Part shown: positions 37,821 through 48,925 of the stretch, in pieces
Layout of the letters: each line of letters begins with the position of its first letter
Numbering within the stretch: position 1 is the first letter of the stretch
Assembly (NCBI GenBank): GCA_033557835.1
Contig: JAWQRO010000197.1
Coordinates: 1-49,542, forward strand
DNA: 49,542 bases
Source of the DNA: Helochares maculicollis
Lineage: Eukaryota; Arthropoda; Insecta; Coleoptera; Hydrophilidae
Reading direction: 5' to 3'
The notes under the pieces: model-generated
Told to the model about the DNA's origin: nothing
Databases searched by the model: none
The model's input: only the letters and a program-made list of their open reading frames with translations
Position numbers and translations under genes: made by a program

Positions 37821-38140
37821 TAAATTTCGCAGACGAAAAGTTTTTCCAAGCTCGTGCATAGCCACTGCAAGTTCGTGCATAGCCCTCTAGATAATAATTC
37901 GGCGCAATTCGTAGAGCTAGAGCAAGGACTACTAGATGCGTCGACGGTGCAGCAAAGCGATGATGCATCGAAGGAGTCATTGGTTAAAGTTGAGCGTAGT
38001 CGGATAAAATAGTTGCAAGGCAAGAGAGGCAGGCCTGCCGCAGACGGGTGTTCAAGTCAAGAACTTGTTACTTCTAAGTCACACGGTGCACTGATAACCG
38101 TAAACTGGTTGGAACTCGCGGCTACGTAGTTACGGAGCGA
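37821..38140 (+). pseudogene. Coding-like fragment, origin unknown
   Basis: One plus frame runs from 37824 to about 38127 with a single internal stop (TAG at 38010-38012). It reads QFVELEQGLLDASTVQQSDD, then a basic stretch, and after the stop GKRGRPAADG, which resembles an AT-hook (K/R-G-R-P). The amino-acid mix is that of a normal acidic and polar protein, unlike the repetitive blocks on each side. There is no start codon and no recognised family. It could be a broken transposon gag-like or nuclear-protein fragment. The 67-codon ORF on the opposite strand (37820-38023) is taken as its shadow. Confidence 0.25.
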
Positions 38141-38452
38141 CTTGCGCGCCAAGAAAGTCCGTGGTGGGGGACTCACGTCGCCGGGGGGGCCTGCATCTGC
38201 AAAGAAATGGTAAAAGAAACTTTAGGTTAAGAAAATACATAGCATAGAGTTTAGACTAGGATAGCTTTATGTATATGCTGTATATACGAAATTGCCACGT
38301 TTTATGAATTTCGCGTGGAGCGTGAGCTTATAGAGCGTATTTTATAGAACATATGCACACAGACGCAAACTTATAACGAGCGTAAACAGAGTTTAAACGA
38401 GTTTCAAGCACATAACATGAAGGTTTCGTTTGGGGCTTTTTGGGCACCACTT

Positions 38453-38485
38453 GGGTTGGTTTGGGGTTGGTGGGTTTTGGCGGGG
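38453..38485 (+). other. G-quadruplex motif
   Basis: Four runs of three or four G (38453-38455, 38463-38466, 38472-38474, 38482-38485) are separated by 7, 5 and 7 bases, satisfying the usual G3+ N1-7 pattern. Further G runs lie just upstream (38432-38435 and 38442-38444). It stands out against very AT-rich surroundings. Confidence 0.75.
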
Positions 38486-38499
38486 TGGCGAAATATGCG

Positions 38500-39060
38500 C
38501 CATTTTTATAGGGCTAATTTTTTTCTCAGGTAGTTTTGATGACTATTTTTCCCCACGATGAAAGTTTTCACTGTGGACACTTTTTGCCAAAGAAAAATTT
38601 ACTGTTCGGTTGTTGACATTTTCCACATATTTTTTTGTGTTTTTTAAATTGACGTTTAGTTTTCGTCAGAGCTTCATTTTAATCATGGTACTTTGTTAGA
38701 GCTTAGTTTTTCAGAATAAACATTTCTTCAGTGTGAATTTTATCAGAACATCACTTATGCAGTCAATATTTTTTGTCTCATACATTTTTACTGTGACTAC
38801 TTATGTGAAATGTTTGTCTTTAAATTTCGCAGTTTTTCTGTATTTATTTTTGACATTTGTTTGTCGGCAAATTTAGCTGTTTGACCTATCATTTCTGTTC
38901 TTTTGGTTTTATGCAAAAATGACTAAATATTGTCCAAGTACTACTCAGCGATTTTTTGTTTCACTAAAGTAATCATTTCTTAATACAAGTCCCAATATTT
39001 GTCACTAACCCTAATTTTTATCATACAAACCCGCTTTTAAGACAGTGTTTTATATAATAC
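38500..39060 (-). repeat. T-rich decayed minisatellite-like block
   Basis: The plus strand is T-rich with degenerate units of about 20 bases of the type ATTTTTNTGTC...ACA. This is the opposite strand bias to the neighbouring blocks. Boundaries and unit are approximate. Confidence 0.4.
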
Positions 39061-39099
39061 ATAATATTTTAGTTTAGTATAACGATTATTGTTACTTGG

Positions 39100-41058
39100 C
39101 AATACCGGACTAAAGATAAACGAAAAAATAATATTATAAATGAATTATTTAATGAAATGGAGAGCACAAGTTTCTTATCTAAAAATATATCAGTTACATT
39201 TAAATATTTTTGCATTTTTTAAGTATAAGTGCCCTTTCAAATTCTTACTCCATATTTTTCTTAAAATTGAAATTATAAAACGATTAACTAAATTAACAAT
39301 ATAATCAAAGTCTGCAAAAACACTCAATAATTTTTATTTATATTTAAAAATGTATTCACAGTTAAAATCTATCCCTACAATTTCTTCACGGCTTCTATCA
39401 TTCACACTTCATATACTCTTGCTATCCTGAGACAATAAAAGACAAAGAGATACATAACCTTAAAACTTGTACACCTCAAATACCAAGGAAATTAAAATCC
39501 TAGAGGCAGCATTATCACTAAGCTAAATTTTAAAATCTCAATTTTAAACCCGTTAGCCCTATACTACATTTTATATGTACGTAGGGCCAAAAAGAATATA
39601 TTTTCTCTACTCCCTAATCCAAATAACTTTAAATAATGTAAACCCCTTCAAAATATAGATAGCTCTTGAGATTTTTAAATATATGTATTTCGCACAAAAA
39701 TTTTGCAGGTCTTATGATAAATAAATGTGCAACTTAAGAAACGTCTCATTTTAAAATACAGATGGTTTAAAACACGATACCTTATACTTAAGTTTAGTTC
39801 GCTCGCCGAAAAACTAGACAATAACACTTTCAATCTTTCAAAAATAAATACTGTTAAAAATCTATGTTGCACAAAAATTTAAGTGAATCTAAGTTTGTCA
39901 TAAGCCGTCCCTTTCATTTATGCCAAAACTCCTCAAATTCTTCAAATAACTGTCATTAATCAGAAATTCCTTCTAAATTGTATCCCCTCAACAAGCCTTA
40001 AAAGCAAATTATCAATACAGTCCATGTCCCTATATTGGCAGTTTGGCAAAGTATTCAAAAAAACCATAACTTCTGAAACCGTAAAACAAGAAAACCCAGC
40101 GAGCAAAACTACAAAACATGCGTTCTCTCAAAGCTTCGAAGTATATGCGCTTAAAAAAAATTCAGAGTATCTCTCCTCCAAAATCAAAAAATATACGTAT
40201 AACGAAATATCCCCATACAACTGGAAATATCATTGTGAAGCAGCGCTTCTTAAGATTTCAACGGCCCCTTCCATAATGCCGTAAAATCCGTCAAGTATGC
40301 GCAGTTAAAAAATAGGCCTTTCTAAATACTATGAGACTCTCTAAAACTCATTACTCTAAGAATCACTGCTCTAAGCGATATGTTTTGAAACTCTTTTCCT
40401 CAATTTACGAGCCACCCTTCTAAGAGATCGGTACCACAAATAATTACATACCTTCAGTATAAAAATCCGCGCATATATTCATACTTTAGAAATACTGGCG
40501 CAAAAATTCTCACAAGTAGCAAAAAAATATAGTGGAAAAAAACCGCACATATGGTAAATAAACAGACGCGGAAACTTCATTGGCAAAAAAAATCACTCCC
40601 CAATACCTCACATACATCAAAAATCTCACGTCATGCACAATATCGCACATACCCATAACTGCCAAAACTTTTTTCGCATACTTGAAAATCACCCCACAAA
40701 ACATTTAAAAAAATCAAATTGACTATAACACATGTCTAAAGCAAATTTTAAATACATTTAAATCAATTTTTCCATAACACATGTCTAAAGCAAATTTTAA
40801 ATACATTTAAATCAATTTTTCCATAACCAAAATCCCCTCATGTCACCAGAATCTCTCATAAGCTTCAAAAATCCTTAGATGTCTTAAAGCTCCTCACATG
40901 CTTTACAATCTTCACATGCTTTAAAAAACCCTTAATGGTCAAAAATTATTCACATACCTAAATATTCCTCGTCGCCCAAAACTGGGTTTAAAAATTCCAT
41001 CACATATACCAAATTTTCTCTCCCATACTCTAAAACTACTTCACATACGTAAAAATGC
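39100..41058 (+). repeat. A/C-rich decayed ~20-bp minisatellite
   Basis: Words such as CTCACATACC and CAAAACT recur at roughly 20-base spacing, getting more regular to the right until they merge with the clean array at 41059-41255. This suggests an old, expanded array with a younger core. ORFs here (40024-40284, 40510-40704) follow from the biased composition. Confidence 0.5.
40725..40822 (+). repeat. Exact 49-bp tandem duplication
   Basis: The 49-base unit beginning ATAACACATGTCTAAAGC (40725-40773) is repeated without a mismatch at 40774-40822, followed by the start of a third unit (ATAAC). Perfect identity in an otherwise decayed region indicates a recent duplication, or an assembly artefact. 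Confidence 0.95.
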
Positions 41059-41255
41059 CTCACATACCTAATACTACCTCACATACCCAAAACTACCTCA
41101 CAAAATCCAAAACTACCTCACATAATCCAAAACTACCTCTCACTATCCAAAACTACCTCACACAATCCAAAACTACCTCACACAATCCAAAACTACCTCA
41201 CAAAATCCATAGCTTCCTCACATACCAAAAACTTCCTAACAAACCCAAAATTTTC
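41059..41255 (+). repeat. 20-bp tandem array, about ten units
   Basis: Units of 19-20 bases of the form CTCACANAATCCAAAACTAC follow each other. Two central units (about 41158-41197) are identical and the flanking ones carry one to five changes. The period is not a multiple of three, so the 150-codon ORF at 41055-41507 reads the unit in rotating frames (the TTSHNPKLP motif recurs); it is a by-product, not a protein. Confidence 0.9.
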
Positions 41256-41312
41256 TTCGCGAACCCCAAACTTCCATCACATACAGCCAAATTCCCCCAT
41301 CATACCCAGGAA

Positions 41313-42010
41313 TTAAGCATCAAGCCTCGCACATCCCCCACTTGCATCACATGCTTCCTGCGCGGCCACACCGCTCCAACTCGTCCCAATCAAGCAAACA
41401 TTGAAAAAGCGTGTAACAAGCGTTTTATTATTTTTTGCAATAATATCGTACCTGGCTGTGGAAAAGCAAAATGCAATCTCAGCGTGAGGTGTCGTCATGT
41501 TACTTAGCGACGTGAAGAGAGGCAAAAAATGATTATGAAAACAACTGAACGTTTCTAGCACCTTAACTATAACTTCCCCAAGTTCGCACTTGCAGTCGAG
41601 GTAGAACTGAGGTCCACTACGATCAAACGTGCTGTGAACGTCCGAAGCGACGCCGCGCGGACTTCCGTCATGCGCATATCGACTCCGCCCCGACGCATGG
41701 CACTGCGATAACGTACTGACTTTTTTTAAACTCCGCCTAGCTATTGAAGATCCACTGAAAAAATTGGCGATTCTTTTCAACCACGCCTATCGTGCTCAAG
41801 TTTTGCGAGGGGAAAGCGCCGCGAGTGGGGGTAGCACCGCGTTTTCTCTCCTACTTGCGAATTACATAGCGACATCTCTAAGTAAGTAGCCAGACTGAGT
41901 AAGCATGCTCTACACTTTTAGGTTTGCAGCTCGACTGAAATTGCATAAGCTTCGCTGATATTTTTAAGCGTTTTAAGCTGGTGGCGCCTCTAACAGTGGC
42001 GTTGGTACTA
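41313..42010. other. GC-rich island, unassigned
   Basis: Base composition jumps to about half G+C with several CpG-rich spots (41640-41700, 41810-41845). Both strands are open: a 155-codon ORF on the minus strand (41313-41780) and an 84-codon stop-free frame on the plus strand (41638-41891) reading AIEDPLKKLAILFNHAYRAQ near its centre. A perfect-looking donor GTAAGT lies at 41882-41887 plus. Near 41982-42005 GGTGGCGCCTCTAACAGTGG contains a short direct repeat. It may be a promoter, an exon or a piece of an unlisted repeat; I cannot choose. Confidence 0.35.
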
Positions 42011-42550
42011 AATAGTGTTGGAAGGCAAATATTTGAAGTGAATGGTTTGGAATTTTGTGTAAATATTAAATAATGGAAATTGGAAGGATGTTAGGGGTTG
42101 GGGCTTATTAAATTCTCGGCGATTTTGAAATGAGTGAGCGATTTAAGTGAATAGGAAAACGATTTAGATTAATAAGATTTGGGATATTATTCATAGTGTG
42201 TATTTGAATTGTAAGAGTCAAAATCGAGCTTTTGTGATTTTGGTATTTGATTGTTTTTAAATTTGTGAAATTAAATCAGGCGTTTTGGCTCGACTTCTTT
42301 TGTTGAATTTGAGAAGTTGAAATGAAATGATCTGGCTAATGCGATAATCCAAGTACATTATTTTGAAGAAGAAATTAGTGATGTATGAAAGGGGTCCTGA
42401 AATTCACAAAAGAAGTAAATTGACAGAGGCCATAGACTTATAATTAAACATATCTGATTGGTAGTCGATTCTTAAAGTATACAGTGAAGAATTATGAATA
42501 AGATAGATTGCCCCCAAAACTTTTTTTGGCACATACGGACTCATTTGTCA
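42011..42550. other. Non-coding, G/T-biased stretch
   Basis: The plus strand is G/T-rich up to about 42300. No gene or clear repeat unit was seen. Confidence 0.4.
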
Positions 42551-42775
42551 AAATGTTCTATGACGGTTTTGTATAAACGTAGCAAAATTTTGATTTAACA
42601 GCACTCTTCTGACAAACGGGATCATAGGTTTGATGAAATAAGCCTTAAAATTTAAAAAGATACAAAGGAAAGATTCTAACGAAGTTAAATCGGATGATCT
42701 GAGTGGCCAATGCTGATTAAGAAAACAGTAAAATACATTTTCAGGAAGTGATTCATACAGTAATTGAAATGTCTC
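42551..42775 (-). pseudogene. Relic of a DNA-transposon-like protein (C-terminal part)
   Basis: The minus-strand frame is open for 75 codons. It includes HWPLRSSDLTSLESFLCIFL, followed by NFKAYFIKP. This lines up with the conserved W-P-x-R-S-x-D-L-T-P-L-D-F-F-L-W-G-x-x-K-x-x-V-Y block near the catalytic end of a large group of insect DDE transposase-like proteins. The preceding LLYESLPENV resembles the segment that normally lies some 30 residues before that block, so an internal deletion is likely. Several signature residues (P, D, W, G) are already replaced. No start codon or termini were found. The match is from memory of the motif and could be chance. Confidence 0.4.
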
Positions 42776-45700
42776 TTAGATTGTTTGGCTACATCTACAT
42801 AAATACGCACCAAAAACCATTTATTTGCATTTGTGTCTCAACAATTACTTGAAAATTTTCAAACAAGAAAAGCGGTAACGAAGCCAACAAACAAAAAAAT
42901 TAGTATAATTTCTAAAAAAAATTCGTTAAAAAATCAGCATTCGCTTGGTGTTACAAAATATATTCAACAAACTCCTCTCGGTGTACGTGGTAAATAGGCT
43001 TCTGTACTGAGCTTAATTAAATTTTGTAAGCATGAATGTGCAATTCTTTGGCGGAAATGCGTTGTAGGGTGCTTCTAGAATTTTTCCATTCTGGATGAAG
43101 TGTCGGATTGATATGTTTTCACTCACAACTACGGTTTTAATAACTGTTTCAAAATTGTGTTCTAAGCGAACCATTAATAGATAGTTAAAATGTCTAAAGT
43201 CTGACGAAGTCTCCCAAAAAAAAATCAAAATCTTACTGTTGGTGGAGTGAACTGAAATTATCATATTGATCATATCATACAAACCTTCATTATTTTTAAA
43301 ATTACACACAAAATTTAAATATCGTGGTTTTTGTGCAGCACTCCAATTTGAATAACTTTATATATATTTACGTTGTTTGCAACACAAAATTGATATCTAG
43401 CATAAATTTTGGGATAATATTAACATGATCACTTGTCTATATTTTCAAGCAACTTTATGGTTTGATCTAAGAAAGTCTAAGAAAATTGTGCATTCAAAAG
43501 ACATAATGGGACATTTTTCCGAAATTGTCACAATAGATCTTATCTCTATTTCTGTTCAAAGAAAGAAGGTATTTATTATTGTATCGATATGTTACTTTCG
43601 TTGCTATTTTATTGGAATTTTTTGAGTATAATTTATATGAAGATTCTATACAGGACCAATTGAAATTTAAATCATGTGATTTAGAAGCGTTCCTATAACT
43701 ATTTCGCTTTCATTTCGAGCTCTTTTTATTTGTTTTTTAACCAGGAAGCATATGTGCTATTTTTTAAAGCTTCCATTTTTATACTACCATTAACATTACT
43801 TGTGTTGTATTTACGTTATAAGGGTATATAATTAATCTAAAGTGAGTTTCTTTTTCTATCCGAATAAATAGGATACTATACTTCACGGAAAAAGAGTGAC
43901 AAGTGAAGATTGTTCGGTTCAATTCTAAAGCACATGCACTCCAAAACGTTAATTATTATTGATAGGTGTGAAGCGGAGCATCCTTTAAGGTTATGATCTA
44001 AAAGCCTTAAAAGGAATCCGAAATGCCATTGGAGTACAAATTCATTCCGACATTGTGTATATGAATCTCATGCTTCAAACTAAGAAAACATTTGTTCTTT
44101 TCCTAGTTTTAGAGGCTCAAATTTTCATATTAAAATCAGATATTTGTAAGTGTGCCATATTGTACTTAGAAAAATGGTTTATTCAAATAGAAATTTGGTG
44201 TTGCTAGTTCTTAACAGCAATGTGAAAAGGCCGATCAACAAAATAAGTGCAGTTATTAAATAAGTACACAGATCAATTTGAGATGTTAATTTGTTTCTTG
44301 TCTTATTTTGACAAAAGTTTCTCCAATTTTTGAACTAAAATCAGTTAATTAAATTTAGGCATCTATCGATACTGATTTTTAATTATTGTAATAGCCAAGT
44401 GTATAGTATGTAAGTAAAAAATATGCATGAAAACTTTAAAATTTTATACAATTTCTGAAAATTTAAAAGATAGGGGTTCTGAGAGCTCAGAACGGAAGGG
44501 CCTTGCTAGGAAGCGTCCAGACCACATTTCAAACTTGTCATTTTTCCAGGCAATACTAACGTACTAAAAGAATATCGTTAGCTACGTCGTTCGTTGAAGT
44601 AAACAGTTTAGTTAACGTTACGCTGCATGTTTACAAGTTACAAATTTAAATAATGAATAACGAAATAGATTTTATTAGTTTCTATTACAAATGTATATAA
44701 GATGACGAATTTTTTCTTTTGAATAATAATATTTATGTACTTTTTTAAAATTATAATAATGTTATTAATTTGTAAAATTATGAAAATGGTACTGCGGCTG
44801 CTCCGATCATTCATTTCTGGTAGATTTTGAAAATCTTTAATACCTTAACAAGTCAATTAAACGTAGTATTTGGAAAGTGTGAAAAAGGCTTAGATTAATT
44901 AGTCCTTCTGATTGCTATATTTTGCTTGAAAATTTGTAAATGTTAACGGTGCTGTTGTTCTTCATTACGGTAAACAATCTCTAATAGATGACCTGTGAGG
45001 AACAAATATCAGCTTTGTTAGAAAATAATACTACATTTACTTTTTAATAAGCGTAAATAACAATGGGATGCCCATTTCGATATTCGAAACTACCTCAGGG
45101 CGGATTTCAATGCCAATCCAATTGCGTAATTTCTCTTAGTCTATAAAACACAGAAATCACACCCAAGAAATATAATTTATTGTGCAAGTCTCTGGAAGCT
45201 AAAATTGCACATAATAATTTGCATTCTGCAGAAGATACCAGCCGAGAAAGGCTTTGTAATAATAATTGAAGGCACGACAAATCCAAATGAATTAAGTACC
45301 ATTTCAGAAGTATACTGAAAAGCAGAGGCTCGAATCGTCAATTAAATTTAATTTGATCCCTATATCTAATGAAGAAATTTAATCAAATTCCTTTTTCAGT
45401 AGAAAAAACTAAACAAAAATGTACATTCGTTTAACGAATAAAATTCCTTCCTGATAGAGTTGGACCACCAGTTTCGTGGCAATGTGAAAAAACACCTGCA
45501 GGAATCCGTGAACATTTGTCAATTCTGTTTAGCTATTCCGAGGGGTTGCCGATTCAAATATATTACGTTTGTTTTAAATTAGAACTTTACATTTTTAACA
45601 TACTTTTTTTACCTTAAACGTTAGATTATCTATCTAGATATCATCGGATATTATTTATACGTTGTCGTCACGTCATTTCTTTCGACTTTCAAATTGGGAC

Positions 45701-47729
45701 ACAAATTCCAACTCGATCCGGAAAGTTATTTATATGGGAACATTTTTCCGTACCGCAATGATTTACAGTTAACCTAATTTATTAATAAGAATCGCAATAA
45801 AAAGCGACTCAAAATTAATGGCCTCAAATTTAGATCTTTTTTTTCGTATAAAAATTAGAACCTTTAAATGCCACCAGGTTTATGGCTTCAGCAGGTGTTT
45901 TGAACAGAGAACCGCTTTATAGCACCTACTTTTTATTTGCTTTACTACCAACTATTGTAATTTAAATTAAACTATAAACTTAATATGGCTTTTACAGCGT
46001 AATTTTACACCTTTGCCTCCTATTCGCATTCCGAATAGCTTAAAGTTAAGAGTGCATTGTTTCACCTATCTCGACTAATTTATCAAAATGGAATCGTAGG
46101 TAATGAAAATTCAATATCCTGCTGCACAGGAAGCAACTAGGTTCTATTTATGTCCCCCCGAGGCAAACAGCAAAGACTTATTTACATTTTATTTGAAACA
46201 ATCTACTCCAATTAACGGCAAGCTGTCGGGGGTTTGCTGATATATCAAACGATTGGTGTTTTACTGACATTTAAAGCGCTAGATTAAGCAGCCACTGCGT
46301 AAAATTTGCATGTATTGACAATTTGCTCCTTCTTTCATCCTCTTCGCTTCTCTTTAACTCCCTCCCTTAAGCAAGGATTATTTCGCAAAAACAAATTGAC
46401 ACATCCTTTATCACGTGGAGTAATTTGTTTAACTGCCAATGAAGGATCTAATCTGATTCGTTTTCGTGATGGATTTGGCGTGGCTAGGAGCTACTGGTTT
46501 AATTACTAAATAAAACAAAACAATTTTTAATAATAAGAAGGACCTCGTCATACCGGAATATTTAATTAAACAGCAGATTATAATCGTAAATAGCTTTGTT
46601 TTAATTGGAGCAGTTATTATGTGATGTTAAAGGAAAAAATTCTATGTAATTATATAGGAGAGGAGATTAAATCGTACTTACAATGTTTTATTTTAATTTT
46701 TAGAAGGGTAATTATATAATTTCGACGACCGCGACCGTCTCGAAATGCTTTGTGCTTGATTACTACTTTGAAATTTCAGTCGGTAAATTACCTACCTAGC
46801 GACTTGTCGCTAATTAACAACTCGAAAAAATAATACAGAAGCATTTTGTACCCACAGGAATACATTACATGGTTGAGTTTTCCTAAATCTTATTTTGTTA
46901 CACTTTAATATTTATTAAACACGAATACATCAGCTTTACCAGCGGTAATTATGCATGTATTATTATATAATGGTTTAATAAGATGCTAATTACGAGATAT
47001 TTATTTTGAATGCTAGAACAGTCAATATTCGTTTATAAAGAGTGTATGCAATTTGGTAGTTGGATTTCGAGGTGACGCAAAGAGGTCGTAAATAATGGCA
47101 ATAACAAGAATGCAGGCAAGAGGTATGTCGTGTAAAATTGCTAATGAAGCCTTTTGCATCATCTTTTAGATCTTATTATTATTTATATAATGTAATGCTC
47201 GGCTTATTTGCAATAAATGAATCAAATTAGCATTAATGGTTGGCGAGGCGCCTTTACAAAACTGCCTCAATGTCGCTATTGCATTTGAGTTGTGGTTTAC
47301 TAATTCACTGCCTTATTATCCACCTACAGAGATTAGGCTTTATATAATAATGATAATAATGGCGAAAAGGTGTGACAGCCTTTCACACCACCAGCATTTG
47401 CTCGACAGCTTTATGCGAAAAGTGGTTATTGTAGGTACCAATATGCATAAGTATTATTGAAATAGAATATCTTGAAAAACGAGTAATATTTGTTGTTTAC
47501 GGCCAATTATGTTGAAGATCGAGATTTGCATAATTGTAGCTAGGAGTGGGTTGGATGTGTGGACATTTGATTGAGACATCTCTCTCTTTTTTTCGCAAAT
47601 AATTGATGGTGTAGATGTAGGATTTTGCAAAATTTATTGCAGGAAGTTAACTGCACATTATTTTCATTATTTTATATATAAATCACTTTTAAAAAGAGTG
47701 AATTTATCTTAATACAAATAAAGAACATT
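42776..47729. other. Non-coding stretch
   Basis: No supported gene. The 98-codon minus ORF at 43013-43309 is upstream of the transposon relic on the same strand but shows no recognisable transposase motif. ORFs at 43425-43625, 46306-46509 and 47236-47460 have no motif. Ordinary AT-rich intergenic or intronic DNA. Confidence 0.5.
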
Positions 47730-47731
47730 TA

Positions 47732-48923
47732 CTATGTGAGCAAGTTTAAAATGTTTTTTTCAAGAAAAATCCGCAGTTATTAAAGAACAATGGTAAAACA
47801 TTTTTTATTCAAAATATTGGCCCTCGCTTTTGACACGTTTTATCCATCTCTCGGGCAATTTATGGATACCATTCCAAAAGAAAGCTTAAGTTTTCATTGA
47901 TAGCCATTCATAGAACCATTTTTATACATCCTCGAAAGTCTTGAAGTGTTGTTGAGCCAGTGCGTGTCCCATCGATGAAAATTGGTGATAATCAGAAGGC
48001 GCCAGGTCTGGCGAATACGGCGTATGGGGTAGGAGTTCCCAACCAAGCGAAGAAATCATTTCTTTGACCACTTTAGCTGAATGTGCAAGAGCGTTGTCAT
48101 CCTGCAGAATGAATTTGGCGTGTCTTCGAGCCCAGTCAGGGCGTTTTACGTTCAATGCGTGGTTTAAATTGATCATTTATCGGCAGTAGCGGACGGTATT
48201 AACTGCTTCGCTAGGTTTGAGAAGCTCGTAGTACACCACTCTCTTTTGATCCCAAACACAGCATTGTCTTCCTCCCAAAATGATCCGGTTTTATACTCGA
48301 TGTTAATGGTTATGATGGCGTTACGATTTTTTAAGTTTGGTATTCTCAAAACATCCATTTTTTATCGCAAGCTACAACCCGATGCAAAAACCCTTTCTTT
48401 TGTGGCGTAAATGCAGCATTTTGCAAAACAGTCTCTCGTCTTTCCATCTGTCGTTCGTTCAGTGTGGAGTCCATTTTTCAATATTTTAAATCTTCCTCAT
48501 GACTCTCAGGCGATCGGAAATGGCTTGCCGAGTGACATTCAACTGCGCCGCCATCATTTGTTGTGTTTGTGTATCATCTTTGTCCAATAATGCTTGTAAT
48601 TTGTAGTCTTCAAACTTTTTTGGTCGATTTTCACGTTATTTGGCAATAACATAGAAATCGTCACTTTGGAAACGTTGAAACCAGCGTTCACGAGTTTTTT
48701 GCTTGGACAAAAACCCGTAAATACTCTTTACTTGGCTCAAAATTCGACATATTTAACACGAAAAAGAAGTATGCTACTAACTCGTAAATAACCAAACGAA
48801 TATAATGTTTTGTAGTGGACAGTTTTACCAATAAAATGGCGCTTTGGGTTCCAAAGATTTCTTCAATAGATGTCATGCACCCTTTTTTGACAGCAAAATG
48901 ATATTTTAAACTTGCGCACCTGG
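47732..48923 (-). mobile_element. Mariner element A, complete but inactive
   Basis: A 1192-bp element flanked by the TA target duplication expected for mariner (47730-47731 and 48924-48925). Terminal inverted repeats: the left end CTATGTGAGCAAGTTTAAAA and the right end, read inward on the minus strand, CCAGGTGCGCAAGTTTAAAA share 17 of 20 bases. Size, TA duplication and a minus-strand DD34D transposase relic all agree. Subfamily not assigned. Confidence 0.9.
47805..48750 (-). pseudogene. Broken mariner transposase of element A
   Basis: The start ATG at 48750 reads MSNFEPSKEYLR, a typical mariner N-terminus. The next roughly 40 residues, part of the DNA-binding region, seem deleted. After a frameshift comes RERWFQRFQSDDF, then ENRPKKFEDYKLQALLDKDD and LNVTRQAISDRLR (second helix-turn-helix). 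In the catalytic domain the first Asp survives in VACDKKW (usual form TGDEKW), the second in QDDNALAHSAK and the third in YSPDLAPSDYH. Between the second and third Asp I count 34 residues, the DD34D signature. The C-terminus LPERWIKC...YFE ends at the stop at 47805-47807. Several in-frame stops and frameshifts make it non-functional. All three acidic residues are still present, so decay seems neutral. Confidence 0.9.
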
Positions 48924-48925
48924 TA

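Noticed and set aside
41055..41507. 150-codon plus ORF
   Set aside because: Its first half is the 20-bp tandem repeat read through rotating frames; it is not protein-like.
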